The translations under genes and the position numbers were made by a program. This document shows, piece after piece, positions 7,888 to 16,103 of a stretch of DNA of 53,609 bases. The notes under the pieces were generated by a model that saw nothing but the letters and a program-made list of their open reading frames with translations, was not told the DNA's origin and did not search any database. Source of the stretch: Candidatus Omnitrophota bacterium (lineage in GTDB: Bacteria; Omnitrophota; Gorgyraeia; Gygaellales; Profunditerraquicolaceae); the NCBI GenBank assembly GCA_026387405.1, contig JAPLLV010000030.1, forward strand, positions 1 through 53,609, written 5' to 3'. Position 1 is the first letter of the stretch. Each line of letters starts with the position of its first letter.

Positions 7888-9237
7888 TCATATCTTAATC
7901 CCCTGAGCCTCTATAACCCGGTAACTCCTCTTTAGGATATCATGAAGTTCGGATTTCTTTACGCAAAGAGGCAGGAAAAAATAAATTATATTACCCATCG
8001 GCCTTAATACGAGCCTTTTTTTTAAGCCCTGCTCATAAATCTTATAGCCCAGCCTCTTCCCGGAATCAAGCGCCTTCTTTGTCTTCTTATTCTCGACCAG
8101 TTCCAAGGCCCCGATAAGGCCAAGCTGCCTTACATCTCCTACTAAGGGCAGCTCCCTGAATCCCTGCAGCCTGTTATGGAAAAACGGGATAACCTGGTTA
8201 ACCTTATCCAATACCCTGTTTTTTTCAAAAACCTCAAGGCTGGCCAGGGCAGCGGCGCAGGCCAGGGGATTGGCAGTATAGGTATGCCCGTGGTAAAAGG
8301 TCTTTTGGCTATCGTGCTCGTCGCAAAAGGCCCGATAGACCTCATCCGTAGTCAGGGTCGCGCCAAAGGGCAGGTATCCTGCGGTAATGCCTTTAGAGAG
8401 GCACAAAAAATCCGGCGTGAGATTCCCCGCGTGTTCGCAGGCAAACATCTTTCCCGTGCGGCCAAAACCGGTGGCCACTTCGTCAAGTATCAAATGGACA
8501 TTAAACTTTTTACACAAAGAGGCGGCTCTCGCCAGATACTCCTTAGGGTAAACGATCATTCCGCCGGCACCCAATACCATGGGTTCCAATATCATCCCGC
8601 AGATCTTTTTTGATTTTTCCGTTAATAATTTTTCCAAAGGTTTAATACAATCCACAACGCAAGAAGCCCTCTCCTTGCCCATCGGGCAGCGGTAACAATA
8701 AGGGGTCGGGACCTTGTAACCGGAAAAAAGCAGCGGCTGGAAAAGCTTGTTGAATAAATCCACTCCACTCACGCTCATAGTGCCGACTGTATCCCCGTGG
8801 TAACCGCGATCCAGCGAGATAAACCGTGTCTTGGCAGTATTGCCGATATTGCGCCAGTATTGGAAGGATAGCTTAAGCGCTATTTCCACAGAGGTAGAGC
8901 CGTTATCAGAGAAAAACACCTTGGTCAGCCTTCCGGGTGCCAGGGAAATGAGTTTCTCTGACAGCTGGATTGCCGGCCTGTGCGTGAAACCGGAAAATAA
9001 GACGTGTTCCAGGCAATCAAGTTGATTCTTGATCGCCTTTTTTATCGCGGGGTGGTTATGTCCGTGGACATTACACCACCAGCTGGAGATAGTATCGTAA
9101 TACCATCTCCCTTCGGCATCAAAAAGCTTGATGCCTTTAGCCTTCTCAATAAGTATAGGTGGGAATTTGCGGCAATGCGCCATCTGAGTGTAAGGATGCC
9201 AGATGTATTTTAAATCTTTCTTGAGCCAAGTGTTCAT
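7888..9237 (-). CDS. bioA: adenosylmethionine--8-amino-7-oxononanoate aminotransferase
   Basis: The 449-residue class III aminotransferase has the N-terminal WHPYTQM word typical of BioA, SSWWCNVHGHNHP, the metal/PLP region ILDEVATGFGRTG and the PLP lysine in LSKGITAGYLP. BioA converts KAPA to DAPA using SAM as amino donor. Its start overlaps the bioD stop (ATGA), inside a compact biotin operon. Full length for the family. Confidence 0.96.
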   Translation of the reverse strand: MNTWLKKDLKYIWHPYTQMAHCRKFPPILIEKAKGIKLFDAEGRWYYDTISSWWCNVHGHNHPAIKKAIKNQLDCLEHVLFSGFTHRPAIQLSEKLISLAPGRLTKVFFSDNGSTSVEIALKLSFQYWRNIGNTAKTRFISLDRGYHGDTVGTMSVSGVDLFNKLFQPLLFSGYKVPTPYCYRCPMGKERASCVVDCIKPLEKLLTEKSKKICGMILEPMVLGAGGMIVYPKEYLARAASLCKKFNVHLILDEVATGFGRTGKMFACEHAGNLTPDFLCLSKGITAGYLPFGATLTTDEVYRAFCDEHDSQKTFYHGHTYTANPLACAAALASLEVFEKNRVLDKVNQVIPFFHNRLQGFRELPLVGDVRQLGLIGALELVENKKTKKALDSGKRLGYKIYEQGLKKRLVLRPMGNIIYFFLPLCVKKSELHDILKRSYRVIEAQGIKI

Positions 9238-9962
9238 TTGGTCGTTAGTCGTTGGTCGTTAGTCGTTAGTTCGTTGATTCTTTTTAATATCTCCTTGCCA
9301 ATAGGTAAAAACCCGTTATATAACTCATCGATTTTTTTTACCCACGGCAGAACCCCGAGGATCCTTTCGCCGCTTAATTGCCTTACAATCAGGGGATTAT
9401 CCTTAAGGATCCTTTTGTCTTCATTCTTGGCGTTATTAAATACGATCCCCAGGATATGCATCCTTCTTCTGCGTAAGGACTCTATAGTCAGAAGCGCGTG
9501 ATTGATCGCGCCCAGCTTATTCTCGGCCACTACCAATACCGGGAGGCGCAGTTTCTTCGCCAGATCTATGACCAGCCTTTTATTATTCAAAGGCACCAAC
9601 GCTCCGCCCAGGCCTTCTACAAGCACAAAATCAAATCTGCGCGATAATAACTTAAAACTCCCGATGATCTTATCTTCCCGTATATTTTTATGCTCCATCC
9701 TGCTTGCCAGATGGGGAGAGGCGCCGAATTTAAAACTATAGGGAGAGATGTGCTCAAGATAGCCCTTGATATAACCTTTGTCCTTCCGCATCAGTTTAAG
9801 ATGCCCCAGGATATCCGGGGAGAAACTTGAGCCGGACCCGGTCTGGACCCATTTTTGCGTGACCACACTATAATCTTTTTCCAGAAGGTATCTTGCCAGA
9901 AGCCCGGTGATCACGGTCTTGCCCACTCCTGTTCCGGTTCCGGTAACAAATATACCCCTCAC
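9234..9962 (-). CDS. bioD: dethiobiotin synthetase
   Basis: The 242-residue protein has the P-loop GTGTGVGKTVITGLL at the N-terminus and VEGLGGALVPL, matching BioD, which closes the ureido ring of dethiobiotin with CO2 and ATP. The start is GTG, overlapping the bioC stop as GTGA. The last residues, ELTTNDQRLTTK, are encoded by a 7-bp tandem repeat and look like a recent, probably non-essential extension of the C-terminus. Confidence 0.95.
   Translation of the reverse strand: MRGIFVTGTGTGVGKTVITGLLARYLLEKDYSVVTQKWVQTGSGSSFSPDILGHLKLMRKDKGYIKGYLEHISPYSFKFGASPHLASRMEHKNIREDKIIGSFKLLSRRFDFVLVEGLGGALVPLNNKRLVIDLAKKLRLPVLVVAENKLGAINHALLTIESLRRRRMHILGIVFNNAKNEDKRILKDNPLIVRQLSGERILGVLPWVKKIDELYNGFLPIGKEILKRINELTTNDQRLTTK
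9241..9268. repeat. 7-bp tandem repeat at the 3' end of bioD
   Basis: Four consecutive 7-base units GTCGTT(A/G) are followed by a degenerate fifth. They lie in the last codons of bioD, where the coding-strand unit CTAACGA/CCAACGA is read as TNDQRLT-type residues. Confidence 0.85.
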
Positions 9963-10723
9963 TTTTTTACTCCTTTACAAAAAAAGACCTGATAAGTGGC
10001 CCTGATCTGCTTATGCATATCCAGGTAGGCCTCTTCGATCTTCTTTAAGCTCTTTGGGCCTAAGATTGCCTTGCTGTTAACTGCCTCGCCGCGAATACCG
10101 GTATATTTGATCTTGCGCAGCAGATCTCGCAGACAGGGAAAAGTCTCCCGGTATATCTCTTCGCGTATCTCTATCCCATTAAAATTTCTATTTAGTATCC
10201 CAGCTATCTTATCCCTGGGCAAAAAGGCTGCCGCGGGGATACTCTTATCCTTTAGGCAGGCTGCCAAAGCGTCATTGAGTTCGAAAAATGTGCGCGGCCC
10301 AAATATGGAAAAAATGATCCATCCCCCGGGGGTTAACATCTTTTCATATTCAAGAAACGCCTTCTCCAGGTCCACAAACCACTGGAAACAGGCATTGGAA
10401 GTAATAAGATTGAATTCCCCGGGAAAGGAAAAATTCTCGGCATCCGCAGTTACGAATTCGACCTCTCTGCCCTGCAGTTTATTCCTAGCTACCTCGATCA
10501 TCTCTTGTGATATATCTACAGCAAGCAGCCCGGAATATTCAAACTTATTCTTTAGCCTGAGGGTGTAATTTCCCGTGCCGCAGCCTATCTCAAGGATACG
10601 CCTGAATCCGTCCGTATGTATCCAACCCGCGAGTTCTTCGGCCGCCTGCTTCTGTATATCCGCATAATCGTCGTAGAGGCGGGCGCATCTGGAAAAGGCC
10701 TTAACAATTGCCTGTTTATTCAT
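9959..10723 (-). CDS. bioC: malonyl-ACP O-methyltransferase BioC
   Basis: Beginning at the ATG of MNKQAIVKAFSRCA the protein has 254 residues. The BioC N-terminal pattern of a phase with AFSRCARLYDDYADIQ is followed by the SAM motif ILEIGCGTGNYT and by SNACFQWF, which is characteristic of BioC. It methylates malonyl-ACP so the fatty acid machinery can build pimeloyl-ACP methyl ester. An upstream in-frame extension is rejected because it runs deep into bioH. The real start overlaps the bioH 3' end by 8 bases. Confidence 0.93.
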   Translation of the reverse strand: MNKQAIVKAFSRCARLYDDYADIQKQAAEELAGWIHTDGFRRILEIGCGTGNYTLRLKNKFEYSGLLAVDISQEMIEVARNKLQGREVEFVTADAENFSFPGEFNLITSNACFQWFVDLEKAFLEYEKMLTPGGWIIFSIFGPRTFFELNDALAACLKDKSIPAAAFLPRDKIAGILNRNFNGIEIREEIYRETFPCLRDLLRKIKYTGIRGEAVNSKAILGPKSLKKIEEAYLDMHKQIRATYQVFFCKGVKK

Positions 10724-11405
10724 GGAAAAACTTTTCCTTAAACGCGGGGCTAAAGAAACACGCGTGCCCTGCGCAAGGCAGCCGGATAAATTCCGCCTGA
10801 GGCAAACAAGATCCAAACCCTTCTGCCTCAGCCAATGGCACAACCGAATCCTCTTGGCCGTGGAAGACCCTTATTTTTTTTATACCTGAAAGCGCGCGCG
10901 CATCAAGTTCTACGCGGGAAAGATACTCCAGCCCTAACGCTAAATCCTCTAAACCGATTGATCCTGTATAGTCCTTTAACAATTTTTCCTTAAACCAACG
11001 AAACTTTGTCACCTCTTTCCGGGTGAACAAACCCTGATAAAATTTGTAAAGCCAGGCCTTTTTATTTTTTACGAGCTTGATGTTTATCTCCCGCAAGGCT
11101 TCCGGTTTATATTTCTCGCGCATGCCCAGAAGAATAAGCTCATTTACGCGCCCCGGATATTGCGCGCAAAAATCCGCTGCCAAAAACCCTCCCATTGACC
11201 AGCCCAAAAGGGATACCTTATCCAGGGGCCTCTTATCTAAGGCTTCCCGCAGCTCCCGCGCGAAGCTAAAAGGAGAAAAACTAACCGGCAGCAGGTAATT
11301 ATAAGGTATATCCAGGCAGCCGAAGACCCTATAATCCGTTGCCCACCCCGGGATCAATACCAAACTCTCCTTATAACCCCTATCGATATATTTAAGCTCT
11401 AGCAT
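10716..11405 (-). CDS. bioH: alpha/beta hydrolase, probable pimeloyl-ACP methyl ester esterase
   Basis: The 229-residue protein has an alpha/beta hydrolase fold with the nucleophile elbow GWSMGG, an acid in GQEDSVVP and the histidine in AGHACF. Position between bioF and bioC and its length support the BioH role of hydrolysing pimeloyl-ACP methyl ester. BioG-type esterases are an alternative because the sequence is not strongly E. coli-like. A structured intergenic element lies directly upstream. Confidence 0.82.
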   Translation of the reverse strand: MLELKYIDRGYKESLVLIPGWATDYRVFGCLDIPYNYLLPVSFSPFSFARELREALDKRPLDKVSLLGWSMGGFLAADFCAQYPGRVNELILLGMREKYKPEALREINIKLVKNKKAWLYKFYQGLFTRKEVTKFRWFKEKLLKDYTGSIGLEDLALGLEYLSRVELDARALSGIKKIRVFHGQEDSVVPLAEAEGFGSCLPQAEFIRLPCAGHACFFSPAFKEKFFHE

Positions 11406-11417
11406 AGTTTGAAAGGC

Positions 11418-11588
11418 TTTCTGGTTTTGATTCGAGGCGCATTAGAAAATTTTTGCCAAATGTGTGCAAGGTCTTACGGCGAGATGAAGCCGAGTTACCC
11501 GACCTTTACCGGGTAAGTCGCGAGCGAAATCGAGCCGTAAGCCGTAGCACACGGCAAAAATTTTCGCGCCGAGAACAAAACCAGAGAA
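11418..11588. repeat. long structured fold-back element A
   Basis: Nested pairing from outside in: CTGGTTTTG with CAAAACCAG, GGCGC with GCGCC, GAAAATTTTTGCC with GGCAAAAATTTTC, GTGTGC with GCACAC, and CTTACGGC with GCCGTAAG. A terminal hairpin TTACCCG/CGGGTAA closes it. Unpaired ATTA, AAAT, and an AAGG/CCGTA internal loop interrupt the stem at the same places as in element B (13704-13955). Lies between bioF and bioH. The strand of function is undetermined. Confidence 0.85.
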
Positions 11589-11589
11589 C

Positions 11590-12747
11590 CTAACTACAAG
11601 TTACAGATTCAGCAATAACTTGAATCAATCTATCTAATACTTCCTTATCGTGATCATAGCTTAATGAGAAGCGCAGGCGGGCCTGGCCTTGAGGGACTGT
11701 CGGCGGCCGAATAGGCAAAACCCAAAAGCCTTTTTCCTGCAGCTTCTGCGCCGCTTCCACTGCTTTAAGGTTATCGCCAATGATCAGAGGAACTATCTGT
11801 GAGTCCCCTTTTACCTGAAAACCTTTATCGCGCAGGCCTTGACGAAAATAACGCGCCGACTCAAGAAGCGACTTGCGGCGCAATGGCTCCTCTTTGACCA
11901 GAGCAAGTGCCGCTATATCACAGGCAATTACCGCAGGAGGTAAAGCGGTAGAATATATGAAAGCCCTAGAGGTATTTATCAAATACTCAATTATTTCTTT
12001 GGAAGCCGCCACATAGGCCCCAAAACCCGCCATGGCCTTGCTAAAAGTCCCCATAATAATATCTACCTGTTCCGAAACCCCTTCTTCCTCAACCATGCCG
12101 CTGCCTCTTTGGCCGAATATTCCGGTAGCATGCGCCTCATCTACCATAAGCTGGCAATTATATTTTTCCTTTAAGACAACCAATTCCTTTAACGGGCAAC
12201 GGTCGCCATCCATGCTAAATACAGTCTCTGTAACGATCAAGGCTCGCTTGAATCTTGCGCGTTCTCTCTTAAGTAACACCTCAAGCTGTTCCATATCATT
12301 GTGTTTAAAACGTAGAAATCGCGCTCCTGAAAGCATGATCCCATCAATAATACTGGCGTGGTTAAGACGGTCGGAAAATATACAATCCCCCTTATTAAAA
12401 AGGGTGCTGATGATACCTATATTAGCCTGATAGCCGGAATTAAATACCAGGGCCGACTCTTTATTCTTGAGGCGCGCTACCGCCTCTTCCAATTGATGAT
12501 GGATCTGGAGGTCTCCGCTTAAAAGGCGCGAGGCAGAACTGGCCGTGCCGAATTCCTGCGCGGTTTTATTTGACGCCTCGATAAGCCTGGGATGTCCGGA
12601 CAGGCCCAGATAATCATTCGAGGAAAAATCAATGTAATCTTTGCCTCCCAGGCGGATCTTTGTCCCCTGGCGCGCGCTGATGGGCCTTAAAGTACGCAAT
12701 AGCCCTTCTTGTTTCTTATGAATAAGGAAATCCCTTAATCGCTCCAT
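11590..12747 (-). CDS. bioF: 8-amino-7-oxononanoate synthase
   Basis: The 385-residue alpha-oxoamine synthase has DFSSNDYLGLSGHPRL, HNDMEQL, the aspartate/histidine pair in DEAHATGIFGQRGSG and the PLP lysine in GTFSKAMAGFGAYV. It condenses pimeloyl-ACP with alanine to KAPA. The start overlaps the bioB 3' end by 13 bases. Glycine C-acetyltransferase (kbl) is a relative, but the biotin context settles the call. Confidence 0.94.
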   Translation of the reverse strand: MERLRDFLIHKKQEGLLRTLRPISARQGTKIRLGGKDYIDFSSNDYLGLSGHPRLIEASNKTAQEFGTASSASRLLSGDLQIHHQLEEAVARLKNKESALVFNSGYQANIGIISTLFNKGDCIFSDRLNHASIIDGIMLSGARFLRFKHNDMEQLEVLLKRERARFKRALIVTETVFSMDGDRCPLKELVVLKEKYNCQLMVDEAHATGIFGQRGSGMVEEEGVSEQVDIIMGTFSKAMAGFGAYVAASKEIIEYLINTSRAFIYSTALPPAVIACDIAALALVKEEPLRRKSLLESARYFRQGLRDKGFQVKGDSQIVPLIIGDNLKAVEAAQKLQEKGFWVLPIRPPTVPQGQARLRFSLSYDHDKEVLDRLIQVIAESVTCS

Positions 12748-13652
12748 GCCTTTTTTATCTCTTCGATTAACCTGCGGTCACGCTCTACCTCTTGCCCTTT
12801 TATGGTCAGATACCCTCCGATAAGCATCCCGTTTGCCCCTGCCTTAAACGCGGACACCTGAGTATCGCCGAAAAATGATTCCCTTCCCGCGGCAATCTTG
12901 ATGATCTTGTCTTTTAGGATAATACGGAATAGGGCGATCGTCTTTAGCGCGTCTTTTACAGAAAGCTGCTCCTGCTTCTCAAGAGGAGTCCCTTTTATGG
13001 GCACCAGGATATTTAGAGGGATCGAGTCTACATCCAGCTCCTTTAACCAAAACACAAGCTCTATCCTGTCATCCATCGTCTCCCCCATTCCGACTATGCC
13101 TCCGCTGCAGACCTGGAGGCCCGCTTTTTTTGCGGCGCGAATAGTCTCTACCCGCTCTTCGAAGGTATGGGTGGTAACGATCTTGGGAAAGTATCCCGGA
13201 GAGGTTTCCAGATTATGGTGATAACGGCTTAAACCCGCCCCCTTAAGGAGTAAAAAATCTTCTTCCTCCAATGAGCCCAAGGAAGCGCACATCTTGATAT
13301 TCAGGCTGGTAGTAATTTCAAAAATAGCCTCGGCAATTGTCTTTAATTCTTCTTTAGATAACCGGTCACCGCTGGTAACAATATCAAACCGCTCTGCGCC
13401 TATATCCCTGGCGCGCCGGGCCGCTGCCAGCATCTCTTCTTTATTTTTCAAAGGATAGGTATTTATTCCGGTGTGATGACGGCTTGACTGGGCGCAAAAT
13501 TTGCAATCCTCGCTGCAGAGGCCGCACTTTGCGTTCATAATGCTGCAGAGCTCCAGGCTATCTCCCAGAGAATCCCGGCGAGCGCGGTCGGCCAAAGAAA
13601 TGAGCTCTTTAAACGGCAAATCCAAAAGTTTTAGTATCTCTCTTTTATCCAT
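12735..13652 (-). CDS. bioB: biotin synthase
   Basis: The 305-residue radical SAM protein has the CxxxCxxC cluster motif in CGLCSEDCKFC, followed by AQSSRHHTGI, and the downstream YHHNLETS and CSGGIVGMGE words of BioB. It inserts sulfur into dethiobiotin using a SAM-cleaving 4Fe-4S and a sacrificial 2Fe-2S cluster. It is the first gene after the promoter/operator at 13663-13698. Cysteine desulfurase and a NifU-like scaffold gene lie nearby. Confidence 0.97.
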   Translation of the reverse strand: MDKREILKLLDLPFKELISLADRARRDSLGDSLELCSIMNAKCGLCSEDCKFCAQSSRHHTGINTYPLKNKEEMLAAARRARDIGAERFDIVTSGDRLSKEELKTIAEAIFEITTSLNIKMCASLGSLEEEDFLLLKGAGLSRYHHNLETSPGYFPKIVTTHTFEERVETIRAAKKAGLQVCSGGIVGMGETMDDRIELVFWLKELDVDSIPLNILVPIKGTPLEKQEQLSVKDALKTIALFRIILKDKIIKIAAGRESFFGDTQVSAFKAGANGMLIGGYLTIKGQEVERDRRLIEEIKKAWSD

Positions 13653-13662
13653 TGTTCAATCC

Positions 13663-13698
13663 GTCAACTATTTTAATATATCTAGTTGACTAAAGCAA
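13663..13698 (-). promoter_or_regulatory. bioB promoter with probable BirA operator
   Basis: On the minus strand TTGCTT (13693-13698) and TAAAAT (13670-13675) are separated by 17 bases. A perfect inverted repeat, GTCAACTA-12-TAGTTGAC (13663-13690), covers the spacer and -10. A long interrupted palindrome over the bio promoter is the BirA operator pattern, and birA is the next gene upstream. The half-site differs from the E. coli consensus, so BirA binding is inferred. Confidence 0.7.
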
Positions 13699-13703
13699 GT
13701 GAA

Positions 13704-13955
13704 AATCTTGTGGGCTTTTCGTTTGCTCGGGATATTGTGAGCGTGCCCCGTATAAATCCCTCTGGGATTATACGGGGCGTGTATTAGAAAATTTTTTCCA
13801 AATGTGCCCAAGGATTTGCGTTGAGTGGAGTGAGCTTGCCGTAAGCATGCCTTCCAGACGCCTGGCGAACGCAACGAGACGCAAACCGTAGGGCACGGAA
13901 AAAATTTTCACACGCGAACAATATCCCGAACAAACGAAAAACCAAAAAGACTATC
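13704..13955. repeat. long structured fold-back element B (fills the 328-base bioB-birA gap)
   Basis: Outer arms TTTTCGTTTG-TCGGGATATTGT (13717-13738) and complement (13918-13940) enclose GCGTGT/ACACGC, GAAAATTTTTTCC/GGAAAAAATTTTC, GTGCCC/GGGCAC and TTTGCGT/ACGCAAA. ATTA, AAAT and AAGG/CCGTA are unpaired, exactly as in element A. The left arm carries a nested 32-bp CCCCG/CGGGG hairpin. No gene is seen in this gap; one ORF across it is just the fold-back read in frame. Confidence 0.85.
13746..13777. mobile_element. 32-bp CCCCG/CGGGG palindromic micro-element with CGTG duplication
   Basis: CCCCGTATAA pairs with TTATACGGGG around a small inner hairpin CCC-TCT-GGG. CGTG stands immediately on both sides (13742-13745 and 13778-13781). 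Removing the insert and one CGTG restores GCGTGT, which then pairs perfectly with ACACGC on the other arm of element B. Confidence 0.75.
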
Positions 13956-13980
13956 TACAATTAAGTTTTAGCGGGCGGGA

Positions 13981-14937
13981 TCAGCGGCAGTGGACGATGT
14001 CCCCGGAGGTAACCTTCTGGGTGAGGCCGGCGTCGTTGCGTAAAAGCAGCCCCCCGTCCTTATCGATATCGACGGCCATCCCCTCGAGGTACTCCTCATG
14101 GTAGGTAAGCTTTATCCTCTTGCCCAGGGTGATATTATGGGCCTTCCACTTCTGGATTATGGAACTGGGCCCTTTTTCCTGGAACTCCAGATAGTTCGCC
14201 TCAATGCGGCGCAATATCTCCTGGAGCAATTGGATACGGTTTAGCTGGTGTTTATTGTGTTCTTTTAAAGAAGTCGCGCCCGGGATAAGGCTATTCTTAT
14301 CGTTATTCACATTCAGGCCTAGACCGATGATCACAAAACGCGTACTATCCATCTCGGCATTCAGCTCGGTAAGTATGCCTCCCAATTTCTTATGCTGGAG
14401 CAATATATCGTTGGGCCATTTGATCTTTGCCTCCAGGCCGCACGCTATATTGATCGCTTCGCAGATACTTACCGCGCAAAGGAGCGTAAGCACCGGAGTC
14501 GCACCTGGCAATATTTTCGGCCTTAAGATCAAGGACAGGTATATACCTTTATATTTTGGCGAGTGCCACGACCTGGCCAACCTGCCCCTGCCTTTAGTCT
14601 GGGACTCGGATATGACCACTGTACCCTCTGGAGCCCCTTTTATCCCCAGTTCCTCGGCGCTATCCATAGTAGAAGAAACCGTATCAAAATAATGGATTTT
14701 TCTTGCGATAAATTTTGTGCGCAGTTCGTGCGTTATCTCGAACGGAAGCAGGCGGTCGGGAGAATTAACCAGCCGATACCCCAGATGCGGCACAGCCACT
14801 ATGTCGTAGCCGGCGTCCTTGAGTTGCTGGATATGCTTCCACAGGGCCTGACGGGATACCTTAAGCAGAGAACTCAGTTCTTCTCCGGAGACATGCTCGC
14901 TTTTTGACTTTAAACAGTTGAGTATCCTCTCGTGCAT
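13981..14937 (-). CDS. birA: bifunctional biotin--protein ligase / biotin operon repressor
   Basis: The 318-residue protein has an N-terminal winged helix (residues 1-60, with SGEELSSLLKVSRQALWKHI). The ligase domain follows, with SQTKGRGRLARSWHSPKYKG (biotinyl-AMP loop) and KWPNDILL, and an SH3-like C-terminal segment. It biotinylates the acetyl-CoA carboxylase carrier and, with the HTH, should repress biotin synthesis. It is 2 bases downstream of the cysteine desulfurase gene and upstream of bioB, whose promoter has a fitting palindrome. Confidence 0.95.
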   Translation of the reverse strand: MHERILNCLKSKSEHVSGEELSSLLKVSRQALWKHIQQLKDAGYDIVAVPHLGYRLVNSPDRLLPFEITHELRTKFIARKIHYFDTVSSTMDSAEELGIKGAPEGTVVISESQTKGRGRLARSWHSPKYKGIYLSLILRPKILPGATPVLTLLCAVSICEAINIACGLEAKIKWPNDILLQHKKLGGILTELNAEMDSTRFVIIGLGLNVNNDKNSLIPGATSLKEHNKHQLNRIQLLQEILRRIEANYLEFQEKGPSSIIQKWKAHNITLGKRIKLTYHEEYLEGMAVDIDKDGGLLLRNDAGLTQKVTSGDIVHCR

Positions 14938-14939
14938 GA

Positions 14940-16103
14940 TTATTTCTTCTCGTAAAGGGGGGACATGGCGCGCAGGTTCTCAACGACTTTAGGCAGATGC
15001 TCCAATAAATAATCGATATCCTCTTTCCTGCTCCATCTGCCCAGCGTCAGGCGTAACGATCCATGCGCGACCTCGTGTTTCAAGCCGATAGCCAAAAGCA
15101 CGTGCGATGGTTCCAGAGAACTTGAGGTGCAGGCAGAGCCGGTTGAAGCGGCGATACCCAGCATATCCAGGGATAAAAGCATCGATTCGCCTTCGATGTA
15201 TTTTATGGAAAAATTGGCGTTATTGGGTAAACGTTTAGCGGCATGCCCGTTAAGTATAGTATCGGGGATTTTAGCGGGTATTTCTTTGATCATGCGGTCG
15301 CGCAGCAAGGTAAGTATTTTCATTTCTTCCCGCATATTCTTCTTGCACAATTCAACGGCCTTGCCTAATCCTACGATGCCGGTAGTGTTCTGCGTGGAAG
15401 CGCGCCGACCCCTTTCCTGATCCCCGCCGTGCAAAAACCTTTCCATGCGGGTGCCCTTTCTTACATACAAAGCCCCTACGCCTTTTGGCCCGTAAAACTT
15501 ATGCGCGGACAAAGATAACAGATCGATGTTTTGCTCATCTACGTTAACGGGGATGTGGCCTACAGTCTGGACTGCGTCGGTATGAAAATAGATGCCTTTT
15601 GCCCTGGCGATCTTGCCTATATCGGCAATAGGCTGGATCGTGCCGATCTCGTTATTGGCGTGCATCACGGAAATAAGGATGGTCTTGTCGGTGATGGACT
15701 TCTTAATGTCCTCGGGGTCAACCAATCCCTGCTTATCCACGCCTACGGCGGTCACCACAAACCCGCGCTTTTCCAGCGCCTTGCAGGTCTCGCTCACCGC
15801 ATGGTGCTCGATCGCGGTAGTAATAATATGATTCCCTTTAGCCTGCAAGGCGTAAGCCACTCCGGAAATCGCGGTGTTATCGGATTCCGTGCCCCCGGAG
15901 GTAAAAATTATCTCTTCGGGCTTGGCCCCCAGAAAACTTGCCAGCATCTCCCGCGCGTCCTCGATCGCATGCTTTGCCTCCTGGCCAAAGGAATGAATGC
16001 TCGAGGGGTTGCCGAACTTATGGAAAAAATAAGGCTCCATCGCCTTTTGGACCTCGGGGTCGCAAGGCGCGGTAGCCGCGTAGTCTAGATATATCCGTTT
16101 CAT
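14940..16103 (-). CDS. cysteine desulfurase (NifS/IscS type)
   Basis: The 387-residue class V aminotransferase begins MKRIYLDYAATAPCDPEV. It has TSGGTESDNTAI, the PLP lysine in SLSAHKFYGPKGVGALY, and the persulfide cysteine in STGSACTSSSLEPSHV. It takes sulfur from cysteine for Fe-S clusters, tRNA thiolation and cofactors. Its start overlaps the larE-like stop (ATGA); nifU-like and larE-like genes precede it. Whether it should be named nifS or iscS cannot be settled. Confidence 0.93.
   Translation of the reverse strand: MKRIYLDYAATAPCDPEVQKAMEPYFFHKFGNPSSIHSFGQEAKHAIEDAREMLASFLGAKPEEIIFTSGGTESDNTAISGVAYALQAKGNHIITTAIEHHAVSETCKALEKRGFVVTAVGVDKQGLVDPEDIKKSITDKTILISVMHANNEIGTIQPIADIGKIARAKGIYFHTDAVQTVGHIPVNVDEQNIDLLSLSAHKFYGPKGVGALYVRKGTRMERFLHGGDQERGRRASTQNTTGIVGLGKAVELCKKNMREEMKILTLLRDRMIKEIPAKIPDTILNGHAAKRLPNNANFSIKYIEGESMLLSLDMLGIAASTGSACTSSSLEPSHVLLAIGLKHEVAHGSLRLTLGRWSRKEDIDYLLEHLPKVVENLRAMSPLYEKK

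Noticed and set aside
10724..10843. N-terminal extension of bioC
   Set aside because: The extra 40 residues overlap bioH coding sequence and do not resemble the BioC N-terminus; the ATG at 10723 fits the family.
13668..13874. Minus-strand ORF of 68 codons in the bioB-birA gap
   Set aside because: It reads through the fold-back element and the bioB promoter, so it is an accident of the repeat sequence.
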